Assembly: GCA_937968015.1 (NCBI GenBank)
Contig: CALBSO010000045.1
Coordinates: 62,001-126,000 of the forward strand
DNA from: an uncultured Thermomicrobia bacterium
GTDB taxonomy: Bacteria; Chloroflexota; Chloroflexia; Thermomicrobiales; JALYUS01
DNA: 64,000 nt
Direction: 5' to 3'
The notes below the pieces were generated by a model, which did no database searches, had not been told where the DNA came from, and worked only from the letters and a program-made list of their open reading frames with translations. Position numbers and translations under genes: made by a program. Below are positions 18,415 to 27,558 of the stretch, piece after piece (position 1 is the first letter of the stretch; each line of letters starts with the position of its first letter).

Positions 18415-19050
18415 ATGGATACATCTTTTTTCGTTGGTATGGCGGATATTGTGACGATCATCGCCGCGTTGTTCGGCGTGATGGCGCTGCTCTTCGTGGT
18501 GATTCCGGTCGTACTCTTTCTGCTCGCGCGGTCGGCGTACCGCCGGATCCGCCGTGATCCGCGCGTCAATCGCGCCGCACTGCTCGTCCAGGAGAAGACG
18601 AGTCCGCCCGGCCCGCGCCGCAGCCTGATGCATCTCCGAGTGCGTCTCGGCGATGCCGTGACGAGCGCACGGGCGGCCGTCACGGTCATCCAGACCCACG
18701 GGAGCGTGCAAGGCGAACTGGCGAGCCTCGTCCGCCGGATTGACCGCGTCGCGGCGCCCCTCGACGCGCAACTCCGCCTCATGCAGAGCGAGCCGGATAT
18801 GCGGCTCCTCTACGAGATGCTTCAACCGGCCCGTGCCCGCGTGGAGGAGATCGAGGGAATCGTCCGCCATATCCGTACCGCCGCGTATGCCACACTCGGC
18901 GGTGATATGGAGGGCACGGTGGCGCTAATCACCGCCGATGTTGAGCGCGAAGTGGCGGCGCTGCAAGCGGGTATGCACACACTCCACGCACTGGCGATGG
19001 ATGCGCCCGCGCCGGTGCGCGTGCCGCCGCGAAAGGAAGCATACCGATGA
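18415..19050 (+). CDS. Membrane-anchored helical protein upstream of pspA
   Basis: The 211-aa protein has one strong transmembrane helix (about residues 10-37, VTIIAALFGVMALLFV onward) and then a basic, helix-rich cytoplasmic region. No family is recognised. It overlaps the PspA-like gene by four bases, so the two are translationally coupled. It may act as a membrane partner for PspA. Confidence 0.75.
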   Translation: MDTSFFVGMADIVTIIAALFGVMALLFVVIPVVLFLLARSAYRRIRRDPRVNRAALLVQEKTSPPGPRRSLMHLRVRLGDAVTSARAAVTVIQTHGSVQGELASLVRRIDRVAAPLDAQLRLMQSEPDMRLLYEMLQPARARVEEIEGIVRHIRTAAYATLGGDMEGTVALITADVEREVAALQAGMHTLHALAMDAPAPVRVPPRKEAYR

Positions 19051-19784
19051 CGCTCTCCGCCCGTGTCAAAGCGGTGATCAAAAGCAAGACCTATCGCGCC
19101 CCGGAGCCGGTTGAGGACCCACGGCAGGCGCTCGAAACGAGTTACGAGCGGCAACTACACCTCCTGCAGGATGTACGGCGCGGGCTGGCAGAGATTTCGA
19201 CCGCGAAGAAACGGATCGAATTACAGGTCGCGGAGATCGGCGTTCGCCACGACCGCCTCGGCGCCCAGGCGTACGATGCCGTCGCGCAGGATCGCGACGA
19301 TCTCGCGCGCATCGCGCTGACGCGTCGGGCGGCGATCGAGTCGCAGGTGAAGATGCTCCAGGAGCAGCACGCCGCGCTCGCCACGCAGGAAGCGCAACTG
19401 ATCGCCAACCAGCAGCGGCTCGCCGAACGCATCGAAACCTTCCGCATCCAGAAAGAAGCCTTCACCGCGACCTATGCCGCGTCCGAAGCGCAGGCGCGGG
19501 CGAACGAGGCGATTGCCGGCCTCGGCGGCACGATGGTCGAGGCGGCGCAGACCCTGAGACACGCGGAGGAGCGGGTCATGCAGGTCCGTGCCCGCGCGCT
19601 GGCGACGGAGGAACTGCTCGCGACCGGGGCGCTCTCCGATTTCAGTGGTTCCTCCGACGCGGAACTGGATCGGCAGATCACCGAGGTCGCGCGCGCCGCG
19701 ATCGTGGACAAGCAACTTGCGGCAATGAAACAGGACGTGCTCGCGAGCGGCGCGGGGCCGAAAGCGAAGGCGTTGTCGGAGTAG
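19047..19784 (+). CDS. pspA: PspA/IM30 (Vipp1) family membrane-stress protein
   Basis: The 245-aa protein is almost entirely a long coiled coil with heptad-rich stretches (QVKMLQEQHAALATQEAQL and similar), the pattern of the PspA/Vipp1 hairpin. PspA relatives polymerise on damaged membranes and limit proton leak. The usual N-terminal amphipathic helix is replaced by a short basic start (MTLSARVKAVIKSK). It overlaps the upstream membrane-protein gene by ATGA. Confidence 0.75.
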   Translation: MTLSARVKAVIKSKTYRAPEPVEDPRQALETSYERQLHLLQDVRRGLAEISTAKKRIELQVAEIGVRHDRLGAQAYDAVAQDRDDLARIALTRRAAIESQVKMLQEQHAALATQEAQLIANQQRLAERIETFRIQKEAFTATYAASEAQARANEAIAGLGGTMVEAAQTLRHAEERVMQVRARALATEELLATGALSDFSGSSDAELDRQITEVARAAIVDKQLAAMKQDVLASGAGPKAKALSE

Positions 19785-19850
19785 TTGGCTGGCGAGCGAC
19801 GCCGTTCCAGAGACGGTTCGAACACATCGCCTCTGTTCTCCGTCCGCCGC

Positions 19851-20141
19851 TCAGAAGACGGCGCGGTACCGATGTACCTCGCCCATCGCGCCCGATTGCC
19901 CGGCGTTGGCGTGGGCACGGCGGAAGGCGTCGCTCTCCGTCCATGTTGTGAAGGCCGCTTCGTCTTTCCACTGCGTGAGCGCGACATAGACGGTGTTGCC
20001 CGCGACGTTGTCTTCCTTGAGCAGTTGGAAGGCGAGGCAACCGTCTACCGCGCGCATCCGTCCGGCGCTCTGTGAGAACCCGTGTTCCAGATGCTCCGCC
20101 TGCTCAGGCGGGACGGTGAGCCGGTTCATCACCACGTACAT
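19851..20141 (-). CDS. Antibiotic biosynthesis monooxygenase (ABM) domain protein
   Basis: A 96-aa single ferredoxin-like domain: MYVVMNRLTVPPEQAEHLE, a central GCLAFQLLKED strand, and the conserved ALTQWKDEAAFTTWTESDAFRRAH segment. The W-x-x-x-x-x-F/W spacing and the late His are typical of ABM and HmoB/IsdG relatives. It could be a heme-degrading or quinone-oxidising enzyme, or catalytically silent. It has a GGAGC ribosome binding site. Confidence 0.85.
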   Translation of the reverse strand: MYVVMNRLTVPPEQAEHLEHGFSQSAGRMRAVDGCLAFQLLKEDNVAGNTVYVALTQWKDEAAFTTWTESDAFRRAHANAGQSGAMGEVHRYRAVF

Positions 20142-20278
20142 CGTGTCGCTCCTTGGTCGGTAAAACGAATCGCGTCATATCAAAGCATACCGTATCGCGC
20201 TCATCCGTCTACGGGGATGCGATAGTATGTAATGAGCGCGTCCGTCCAATCGTTTGGCAAGGGGAGTGGGAACGCACA

Positions 20279-20941
20279 ATGAATGATGCCGCCGAAACTG
20301 GTCGCGCGGTCGCCGCGCTCCGATACGAATATGCCGGGACGAGCCTCGATGAAGACGATGTGGATGCCGACCCCGTGACGCAGTTCATGCGCTGGTTCGA
20401 GCAAGCGCTCGCCGCCGGTGTTCCCGAACCGAACGCGATGACCGTCGCGACAGCGACACGGGCGGGCGTGCCCTCCGCGCGGATCGTGCTGCTGAAGGGG
20501 TTCGACGCGCGCGGCTTCGTCTTTTACACGAACTACGAGAGCCGGAAGGGGCAGGAACTGGCGGAAAATCCGGTCGCCGCGCTCATCTTTCACTGGGTGG
20601 AACTGCACCGGCAGGTGCGGATCACCGGCGCGGTGGAGAAAGTATCGCGCGAGGAATCAGACGCCTATTTCCAATCCCGGCCGCGCGGGAGCCGCCTTGG
20701 TGCGTGGGCATCGAAGCAGAGCAGTGTGCTCACCGGGCGCGCGCCGCTGGAAGTGCGGCTCGCGGAATTGACGATGGAATTCGGGGAGGGTGATATTCCG
20801 CTGCCGCCGTTCTGGGGCGGCTACCGTGTCATCCCGAACGCGATGGAGTTCTGGCAGGGTCGTCCCAGCCGCCTGCACGACCGCCTCCGCTACGCGCGGC
20901 AGCCGGACGATACATGGCGCATCGAACGCCTTTCGCCTTGA
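20279..20941 (+). CDS. pdxH: Pyridoxamine 5'-phosphate oxidase
   Basis: Oxidises PNP/PMP to pyridoxal 5'-phosphate using FMN and O2. The 220-aa product has NAMTVATATRAGVPSARIVLLKG, the FVFYTNYESRKG segment that contacts FMN and substrate, the RQVRITG strand, ESDAYFQSRPRGSRLGAWAS, and the C-terminal PLPPFWGGYRV and W-x-G-R-P-S-R-L-H-D-R residues. I chose the ATG at 20279 because homology begins there and a GGGGAG site lies upstream. The enzyme supplies the cofactor used by the two aminotransferase-fold genes nearby. Confidence 0.95.
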   Translation: MNDAAETGRAVAALRYEYAGTSLDEDDVDADPVTQFMRWFEQALAAGVPEPNAMTVATATRAGVPSARIVLLKGFDARGFVFYTNYESRKGQELAENPVAALIFHWVELHRQVRITGAVEKVSREESDAYFQSRPRGSRLGAWASKQSSVLTGRAPLEVRLAELTMEFGEGDIPLPPFWGGYRVIPNAMEFWQGRPSRLHDRLRYARQPDDTWRIERLSP

Positions 20942-20994
20942 GTGCAGAGGATGAATCCCAATGGCGAGCGGCCAGACCAGGAGAGCGCGCGCGC

Positions 20995-22479
20995 ATGTGT
21001 CGTGATTGGTGGTTGATGCTCTTCGCCGCCAGTTTGCTGCCGCTCATTGCGCCGCTTTCTGTCCATGCCGAAACCTTTCCCGCGATTGGGATAGCCGATG
21101 CGGGCGATCTCGATCCGGCGGTTTTTCCGCTGCTCGATGCACTGCTCCATGTGCGGGACGTGCCCGGTCTCGGGCCGCTTCGCAGCGCCACAACTGACGG
21201 GCATGGCATCATGCTCCACTTCGCGGGGCTTGCCGTACTCCTGCCGGAGGGCCGGCCGGATAACGCCAGCGTGCCGCCACTTGTCGCGGCGCTCCTCGAC
21301 CGTCGTGCCGTCGAACCACTGATGTCAGGAACCACGATCACGTACGGGATGCTCACCGCCGTCGCACCGCATACGATCGCCGGGAGCGCAATCCCGGCTT
21401 TCCTCACTACCGGCGGCTCGCTCTCGTCGCTGCCGTTGGATGCCCTGCCGCTCGCTCTCGCCGCCCCGGAGACGCGGATAACCGGTGGGTTCCACGTTCC
21501 CCTCCCATTCATAAATATGATCGCGACCGATGCGCCAATACGCCCCGCGTCTCACGCGCCCGACGCCATCGCGCGGCAGGCATCCGATCTGGCGCGGGCG
21601 GGCGCACCGCTGCGGGAGCCGGTCTGGGTGCGGGTCGTGAATGGCTACCGGCTCGTGCAGCCCTTCACGCGGCGGGTGCTCATCTGGGACCCGGTCAGCG
21701 GCATGGTGAGTGCTACCGATGCCGCCGATGCCGCCCAGATCGCGCGACTGATCCCCGATGGCGGTAGGGCTGGCGCGCTGTTCGCCAACCTGCTCCTTCG
21801 GCTGATAAGTGTCGAGGATACCGTCGGCGTGGCCGTCGCCTACACTACACCGGGCGGGACGTTGACGATTTCATTGCGCGGCGCGGCGCCCTATCCCGCC
21901 GCCTCGGTGATGAAACTGGCGATCCTCGCCGCGTGCGAAGACGGTATCGCGCGGGGCGAACTCCAGCGGGACGCAGACGTAGACGCGCTCGAAGAGGAGA
22001 TGATCGTCTACTCCGACAATGACGCCGCGAACCAACTGATAGACTTCGTCGGCCGCGCGCGGATCAACGCGGTGATGCAGCGGATCGGCATGACGCAATC
22101 CTACTTCGGCTCGCACTTCGATACGCCATACGGCGACGATGACGGCGACAACTCCCTCGTGCCGCGCGAATCGCTCCTCCTCATGGGCGCGCTGCTGCGC
22201 GGCGACGTGGGAGACGCGGCGCGCATTCGCGATCTGCTCGGCCGCTCCGAAGCGCCCGGCAGCGTCCGTGATGCCTTCACGACCGCGAACCTGAACGTGA
22301 CGATCTACGAGAAACGTGGCTGGTACGACGCCGTCGAAAACGATGTTGTCCATCTTGATTTCGATCACACTACGGCGCTCACGATCGCCATCTTCGCGCC
22401 TGATGTCGCGGACAGCGAATCAGCCTGGGCCCTCTTCACGGACCTCGCGCAATTGGGGATTGAAGAGCGTGGACATTAG
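20995..22479 (+). CDS. Secreted class A beta-lactamase-fold serine hydrolase
   Basis: Start at 20995 (CAGGAG nine bases upstream) gives a 494-aa protein with a signal peptide (basic MCRDWW, hydrophobic core, cleavage near VHA-ET). Residues ~30-290 match no domain I know. The C-terminal ~215 residues carry the active-site S-x-x-K (SVMK), the SDN-type motif (YSDNDAAN) and a late KRG triad in place of K-T/S-G. This is the class A beta-lactamase/serine hydrolase fold. The Glu of the omega loop is not obvious, so peptidoglycan or esterase activity is as likely as beta-lactam hydrolysis. Confidence 0.8.
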   Translation: MCRDWWLMLFAASLLPLIAPLSVHAETFPAIGIADAGDLDPAVFPLLDALLHVRDVPGLGPLRSATTDGHGIMLHFAGLAVLLPEGRPDNASVPPLVAALLDRRAVEPLMSGTTITYGMLTAVAPHTIAGSAIPAFLTTGGSLSSLPLDALPLALAAPETRITGGFHVPLPFINMIATDAPIRPASHAPDAIARQASDLARAGAPLREPVWVRVVNGYRLVQPFTRRVLIWDPVSGMVSATDAADAAQIARLIPDGGRAGALFANLLLRLISVEDTVGVAVAYTTPGGTLTISLRGAAPYPAASVMKLAILAACEDGIARGELQRDADVDALEEEMIVYSDNDAANQLIDFVGRARINAVMQRIGMTQSYFGSHFDTPYGDDDGDNSLVPRESLLLMGALLRGDVGDAARIRDLLGRSEAPGSVRDAFTTANLNVTIYEKRGWYDAVENDVVHLDFDHTTALTIAIFAPDVADSESAWALFTDLAQLGIEERGH

Positions 22480-22519
22480 CATCTGCGGGGAGGGCACACG
22501 GCTGCGCGCTCCTTCTGTA

Positions 22520-23818
22520 CTACCTTACCACCCGTAACGCTTCCTCAATCACCGCGAGTGTCCGATCAATGTCGGCGTCGGTGTGCGACGTGGAGATGTA
22601 GAATTTCGTGTTGGGCGCGTGGAAGATGCCGCGCTGGAGGAGAGCCATCGCGAAGCGGGAGGCACGGGGCGCGTCCGCCGCGAGTGTGTCCTCGTGGCGG
22701 TGGATCGGGCGATCGGTGAAGAAGACCTGGAAGACGGGGCCGACGCCTGGCGCCTGGAGTGGGATACCGAGATCGCGTCCGAGTGCGACGATGCCCTCCC
22801 GGAGCCGGTTGCCGGTCGCGAACAGCCGTGCATGGACGCCGGGCTTCTTCAGTTCGCCGAGCGTCGCCAATCCGGCCGCCGCCGCGACGGGGTTGCCACT
22901 CAATGTCCCACCGAGAACAGCATATGGCCCGGTACTACGTTGCTGCGGGTCGGTGAGCGAGAGGATGTCGCGCCGCCCGACGACTGCCGCGAGCGGGTAG
23001 CCGCCGCCAATCGCCTTCGCGTAGGTCGCGAGGTCCGGCACGACGCCGAAATACTCCTGCGCGCCGCCGTAGGCAAGCCGGAAGCCAGTAACGACCTCAT
23101 CGAAAATGAGCAGGACGCCATGCTCCCGTGTCGCCTCGCGCACCGCTTCGAGAAAGCCGGGCACGGGCGCGATCGCGCGCTGCATCGGTTCCATGATGAC
23201 CGCCGCGAGCGTCTCCGCGTGTGCCGCAATGATCTCCCGCACGGTTTCCGGGTCGTTATATGGGGCGACGATCACCGTCCCGGACGCCGCCTGCGGGATA
23301 CCGGCGGAATCAACGACGCGCCGCCGTTCGCCGGTGGTATCCATACCGAAGGCGCTGACGAGCGCGTAATCGTGGACGCCGTGGAAGCCGCCCTCGAACT
23401 TGAGGATATGCTGCTTGCCCGTGTAGGCGCGGGCGAGGCGCAGTGCATGAAAGGTCGCCTCCGTGCCGGTCGAGACGAACTTGATCGCCTCCGCGCACGG
23501 CACGGCATCCACAATCGCCTCGGAGAGCGCGATGATCGGTTCATTGAGGCAGTAGAAGGTAGAACCCTTCTCCACCTGCCGCTGCACCGCTTCGACGACC
23601 GCCGGATGCGCGTGGCCGAGCAGCATCGGGCCGGAGCCAAGGACGTAATCAATATACTCGTTGCCGTCCACGTCCCAGAGATGCGGACCGCGCCCCTCCG
23701 CGATCACGATCGTCTGATCCAGTGGCAACTGGAACGACCCGAGGCTCGCTCCCGGCAATACCTTCGCTGCCCGCCCGACCAATTCCGCCGTCCGATCTCG
23801 TATCTGCAATGCGCACAT
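22520..23818 (-). CDS. Glutamate-1-semialdehyde aminomutase-like class III PLP aminotransferase
   Basis: The ATG at 23818 is best placed relative to AAGGAG (eight bases). The 432-aa product has DVDGNEYIDYVLGSGPMLLGHAHP, the phosphate-binding STGTEATFHALRLAR, FDEVVTGFR and the Schiff-base lysine in TYAKAIGGGYPL, all typical of HemL and its paralogs. No other heme genes are nearby and the sequence deviates from housekeeping HemL at several positions. It may therefore be a HemL-like aminomutase with another substrate. Confidence 0.85.
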   Translation of the reverse strand: MCALQIRDRTAELVGRAAKVLPGASLGSFQLPLDQTIVIAEGRGPHLWDVDGNEYIDYVLGSGPMLLGHAHPAVVEAVQRQVEKGSTFYCLNEPIIALSEAIVDAVPCAEAIKFVSTGTEATFHALRLARAYTGKQHILKFEGGFHGVHDYALVSAFGMDTTGERRRVVDSAGIPQAASGTVIVAPYNDPETVREIIAAHAETLAAVIMEPMQRAIAPVPGFLEAVREATREHGVLLIFDEVVTGFRLAYGGAQEYFGVVPDLATYAKAIGGGYPLAAVVGRRDILSLTDPQQRSTGPYAVLGGTLSGNPVAAAAGLATLGELKKPGVHARLFATGNRLREGIVALGRDLGIPLQAPGVGPVFQVFFTDRPIHRHEDTLAADAPRASRFAMALLQRGIFHAPNTKFYISTSHTDADIDRTLAVIEEALRVVR

Positions 23819-24035
23819 GGTCATCGCTCCTTCGCATTCCCGCGATACGCGGGTGCATGCCGCCGCCGACGGCCCAGCTCTGCGATTCGCCCCTCCGCCC
23901 CATCTTCCCTGGTATCGCTCCGCCGGGCGATTATACATGTCGGGCGGGATAGGGGCTGCGTATCGGCATCATGCGTGCGCCGCGTGCCGATGGTACGATA
24001 CCCCCGCGAATGTCGCGCCGAGATTTATCTCCCCT

Positions 24036-24050
24036 CCCCTCTCCATCGCC
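24036..24050. repeat. Second copy of the CCCCTCTCCATCGCC 15-mer
   Basis: An exact match to one arm of the inverted repeat at 11250-11309, here unpaired, just before the P450 remnant. The rest of 23819-24035 holds no gene that I can see. Confidence 0.6.
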
Positions 24051-24062
24051 AGACGGACGTGA

Positions 24063-24311
24063 TCCGTTCCTCTCACGTCGGCGGCGAGCGCCGCGCGCCC
24101 CCGTTTCGCCTACTTCCCCTTCGGCGGCGGCCCGCATCTCTGCATCGGCCAAACCTTCGCTCTCATCGAGGCGCAATTGATCGTCGTGTCCATCGCCCGG
24201 CGCTACCGCCTCGCCCTCATATCCGGCCAGCAAATTGAGGTCGCCCCCCTCGTCACTCTCCGCCCGAAAGATGGCATGCGCATGCATCTCCAGCGGAGAG
24301 AGACCAATTGA
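24063..24311 (+). pseudogene. Cytochrome P450 remnant (C-terminal ~80 residues)
   Basis: Between a TGA at 24060 and a TGA at 24309 the frame encodes RFAYFPFGGGPHLCIGQ, the P450 heme-ligand signature with its axial Cys, followed by the expected ALIEAQLIV helix and the final beta strands. There is no start codon and the upstream ~300 residues of a P450 are missing. The break lies next to the repeated 15-mer at 24036 and the fragment ends directly against another palindrome. This is a decayed gene, not an active enzyme. Confidence 0.85.
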
Positions 24312-24476
24312 ACCGCAAAGGCGCAAAGGACGCAGAGCACGCAGAGATATGGAAGAATGAAGGGGTGTCGAGGTGCGAGTGATTTCTTCTCGCTCCTCGC
24401 TCCCCCGCTTTCTTCTCTTCCTTTCTCGTCTTTGCGTCCGTTGTGTTCTTTGCGCCTTTGCGGTTCAATCGTGTAC
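24312..24476. repeat. Large imperfect inverted repeat of CAAAGG/CAGAG units
   Basis: The left arm (AACCGCAAAGGCGCAAAGG at 24311-24329, then GCAGAG units) is mirrored by a right arm near 24440-24472 ending CTTTGCGCCTTTGCGGTT. Arms are about 30 bp and roughly 100 bp apart. It begins directly at the P450 stop codon and ends 20 bp before the M81 gene. Confidence 0.7.
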
Positions 24477-24492
24477 ATACTGAGGAGGGGCT

Positions 24493-25992
24493 ATGCGGCT
24501 GGCGCTGTTGGGGTACTACCACGAGACGAACACGTTTTCGGCGACACCGACGGATTACGCGCTGTTCGAGGAGAGCGGTATCCTGCGTGGCGAGGACCTG
24601 GTGCGCGCGCATGGGGAAGCGCAGTCGAGCGTCTCCGGTTATCTCGATGTCGGGAGGGAACCCGGCGTTGAGGTGGTCCCGCTCTATTTCGCGAATACCG
24701 GGCCGCTCGGGACAATCACGGCGGATGCCTTCGAGCGGATCAGCGCGGAGTGCCTGCAACTACTGGACGAGCACGGACCGTGGGATGGCATCTTGCTCGT
24801 CTTGCACGGCGCCGCGGTTTCCGCGCAGTATCACGACGCGGACGGCGAGTTCGCCGCGCGGGTTCGCGCGCTCGTCGGGCCGGAGATGCCCATCGGCGTT
24901 TCGTTGGACTTGCATGGGAATCTCACACAACGACTGGTGGAGAACGCCACAGCGACGGTGGTGTATCGCACGAACCCGCATCTCGACGCGCGCATCCGGG
25001 CGCGCGAGTGTGGGGGGATCATTGTGCGGGCAGCGCGTGGCGAGGTGCATCCCGTCTCGGCAATCGAGACGCCGCCGCTCGTCGTCAACATCGTCAAGCA
25101 GTTCACGGGCGCGCAGCCGATGCAGGGGATGATGGAGGATGTCGAGGCGGCCATCCGGCGGCCCGGCATGCTCTCGGCGAGCGGCGTGATGGGCTTCCCG
25201 TACGCCGACGTGCCGGAGATGGGCATGTCCTTCATCGCGATGCATGATGGCGACCCGGCAGCGGCGCGGGACGCGGCGCGGTGGATGGCGCGACGCGCAT
25301 GGGAGCGGCGGGCGGAGTTTATCGGCGATACGCCGTCGCCGGAAGATGCGCTCCGGCATGCGACCGCCGCGCCGAAGGGGCCGGTCGTGCTGATGGATGT
25401 CGGCGACAATATCGGCGGCGGCAGCACGGCAGATTCGACAATCCTGCTCGAAGCGGCGCAGCGGCTCGGTGTGCGGGCGTATCTCCAGACACTCTACGAT
25501 CCCGAAGTGGTCGCGGCCTGCGTCGCGGCGGGTGTCGGCGCGACGGTGACGTTGGCGGTCGGTGGGAAGACGGACGACAGGCACGGCAAGCCCGTCACCG
25601 TCATCGGGCGCGTGCGGCTGATCGCCGACGGCAAGTGGGAGGACCCGCGCCCGACCCACGGCGGCTGGCGTTTCTTCGATGGCGGTACGACGGTCGTCCT
25701 CGAAACGACGGACGATCATACGCTGGTGCTGACGAGCCTGCGGATTGGAAACACGAGCATCGAGCAGATGTATTCGGTCGGCGTCTGGCCGGAGCGGTAT
25801 CAGGTCGTCATCGCGAAGGGTGTCATGTCGCCGCTCGCCGCCTATGCGCCCATCGCCGCCGAGATCGTCATGGTCAACACGCCGGGCGTCACCTCGTCCG
25901 ACCTCTCGACATTCACGTATCATCATCGTCGTCGGCCGCTGTATCCGTTCGAGATGGATGCGACGTACGAAGCGATGAGCAATGAGCAATGA
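24493..25992 (+). CDS. M81 family metallopeptidase (MlrC-like)
   Basis: The 499-aa protein has the MlrC family N-terminal ALLGYYHETNTFS motif with zinc ligands, a SLDLHGN segment (conserved Asp/His) and VYRTNPHLDA. The C-terminal MlrC domain includes GDNIGGGSTAD and TSLRIGNTSIEQ. MlrC degrades linearised microcystin fragments, but most relatives probably act on other small peptides or amides. GAGGAGG precedes the ATG. Its last residues (AMSNEQ) are encoded by a GAGCAAT-type heptamer array, so the repeat has supplied the C-terminus. Confidence 0.88.
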   Translation: MRLALLGYYHETNTFSATPTDYALFEESGILRGEDLVRAHGEAQSSVSGYLDVGREPGVEVVPLYFANTGPLGTITADAFERISAECLQLLDEHGPWDGILLVLHGAAVSAQYHDADGEFAARVRALVGPEMPIGVSLDLHGNLTQRLVENATATVVYRTNPHLDARIRARECGGIIVRAARGEVHPVSAIETPPLVVNIVKQFTGAQPMQGMMEDVEAAIRRPGMLSASGVMGFPYADVPEMGMSFIAMHDGDPAAARDAARWMARRAWERRAEFIGDTPSPEDALRHATAAPKGPVVLMDVGDNIGGGSTADSTILLEAAQRLGVRAYLQTLYDPEVVAACVAAGVGATVTLAVGGKTDDRHGKPVTVIGRVRLIADGKWEDPRPTHGGWRFFDGGTTVVLETTDDHTLVLTSLRIGNTSIEQMYSVGVWPERYQVVIAKGVMSPLAAYAPIAAEIVMVNTPGVTSSDLSTFTYHHRRRPLYPFEMDATYEAMSNEQ

Positions 25993-26002
25993 GCAATGAG
26001 TA
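25975..26002. repeat. Heptamer array ATGAGCA x3 plus variant, overlapping the M81 stop codon
   Basis: Three perfect ATGAGCA units and one ATGAGTA span the M81 stop codon (TGA 25990-25992). Same unit as the array at 42194 (GAGCAAT register). Confidence 0.85.
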
Positions 26003-26027
26003 GGGCTTTGCGATGTGGTAGCGTGAT

Positions 26028-27227
26028 ATGCCCGAATCAGTAAACTACATCAACACACTCCCCGCGACTGCGGACCTTGTCATCATCGGCGGCGGGATCG
26101 TCGGGGCGGCAACGGCATTCTTCGCGGCGCGCGCGGGGCTGCGGCCACTTCTGCTCGAACGGCGGCCCGCGCTCTGCACGCTGACGACGGCGGCGGCGAC
26201 GGGCGGTTTCCGGCTGCAGTTCGACAATGAGGAAGAATTGGCGCTCGTGCGCGAGTCCGTGGCGGTTTTTCTGAACTTTGCCGCCCTCACTGGGCAGACG
26301 ACGTATGACCCGATGATTCGCCCGCAGGGCTACCTCTGGCTCGCCACCGAGCAGGAGACTGCTGCCCGCCAGCGCGATCTCGTCGCGATGCAACATGCCT
26401 GGGGGCAGAACGACATCGAACTGCTCACGGGCGATGAGACGCGCTACCGATTTCCGTACATCGCGGAGTGCGTCGTGCAGGCGCGGTTCCGGCAGGGGGA
26501 CGGCTTTCTCGATCCGAAGCAGATCACGATGGGCTTCGCGGCGGGTTCGGGCGCGGCAGTTGCCGTCCACTGCGGCGTGACGGGTTTCCGGATCGTCGGG
26601 GGGCGGTTGGCAGCAGTGGAGACGGATGTCGGGATGGTGCTGACCGATACGGCGGTCATCGCGTGCGGCCCGCTCTCCGGCCTACTGGCGGACCGCGCCG
26701 ATATACGACTGCCGATCATGACTGTCCGGCGGCAGAAAGTGATCTTGCCCGATCTCCCGCCGGTGCCGCCTGACGCGCCGATGACGATTGACGAGGAGAC
26801 GGGCGTCCACTGGCGTCCCGCGTTGCGCGGCGCGTTCCTGCTCTTCACTGATCCGTCCACGCCGCCGACCGCGCCCATGGAGGATGTGCCGACCGACCGC
26901 CGCTTCGCCTTCCAACTACTCAACCCGGCCAGCCCGACCGCCGCCGCGCGGACCGCCCCGTTCTGGCGGTCGGTTTGGGAGCGGAGCAGCGCGCAGTGGC
27001 TCATCCAGGCGGGCCAGTATACGATGACGCCCGATCATCGCCCGCTCGTCGGCCCGACCGCCGTGGATGGCCTCTGGGTGAACACTGGCTACAGCGGCCA
27101 CGGCGTGATGGGCAGCCCAGCCGGGAGCCGCCTGCTTGTGGACCTGCTTACGGGCGCGCAATCTCTGGGCACAAGCCCATTCCGTCTCGACCGCCCATTC
27201 ACCGAGCGGGCCATCGCGACGCTCTGA
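26028..27227 (+). CDS. FAD-dependent oxidoreductase (DAO family)
   Basis: The 399-aa protein has the Rossmann motif VIIGGGIVGAATAFFAA, an acidic strand-2 end (LLERRP), and a C-terminal flavin-contact segment GLWVNTGYSGHGVMGSPAGSR. Related to sarcosine/dimethylglycine oxidases and D-amino-acid dehydrogenases. It follows the M81 peptidase by 35 bp. The pair could form a degradation operon in which released amino acids are oxidised, which is inference. Confidence 0.83.
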   Translation: MPESVNYINTLPATADLVIIGGGIVGAATAFFAARAGLRPLLLERRPALCTLTTAAATGGFRLQFDNEEELALVRESVAVFLNFAALTGQTTYDPMIRPQGYLWLATEQETAARQRDLVAMQHAWGQNDIELLTGDETRYRFPYIAECVVQARFRQGDGFLDPKQITMGFAAGSGAAVAVHCGVTGFRIVGGRLAAVETDVGMVLTDTAVIACGPLSGLLADRADIRLPIMTVRRQKVILPDLPPVPPDAPMTIDEETGVHWRPALRGAFLLFTDPSTPPTAPMEDVPTDRRFAFQLLNPASPTAAARTAPFWRSVWERSSAQWLIQAGQYTMTPDHRPLVGPTAVDGLWVNTGYSGHGVMGSPAGSRLLVDLLTGAQSLGTSPFRLDRPFTERAIATL

Positions 27228-27374
27228 CTTCGGCGCCTTTGAGGTATTGAGTGGCGGCGTACTGCCCCGCGTCCACTCCACTGGTCGCGCGTTCGCGGCA
27301 GACGCGACGTGACGTGAACGCCGGTATGTTGCCAGGGGATCGTTCACTCGTGGTGCTGCAAAAGAGGACCGAAG

Positions 27375-27459
27375 TGGTGCCGCAGGTGGGGGTCGAACCC
27401 ACACGGTTATTCACCAGCGGAGTTTAAGTCCGCCGCGTCTGCCATTCCGCCACTGCGGC
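27375..27459 (-). tRNA. tRNA-Leu (UAA anticodon)
   Basis: A complete class II tRNA: 7-bp acceptor stem (GCCGCAG with CTGCGGC), anticodon loop CTTAAAC giving UAA, a long variable arm, the GGTTCGACCCC T-arm, and an encoded CCA end. The region 27228-27374 shows nothing else. Confidence 0.97.
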
Positions 27460-27558
27460 ACAGGGGCGGGTGCGTGATGCACCTGATGGATAATCTATCA
27501 CACATCGCGGGTCGCACAAGAGGTATTCGCGCTGACACATACGATCCATACCCGTGCA

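Noticed and set aside
24060..24062. The TGA before the P450 fragment as a selenocysteine codon
   Set aside because: Upstream sequence shows no P450 similarity in that frame, there is no Cys expected there, and no start codon is found.
22583..24238. 551-codon open frame on the plus strand opposite the HemL-like gene
   Set aside because: It is the antisense of a clear PLP aminotransferase and is Arg-rich nonsense. Only its 3' end overlaps the P450 remnant, which uses another frame.
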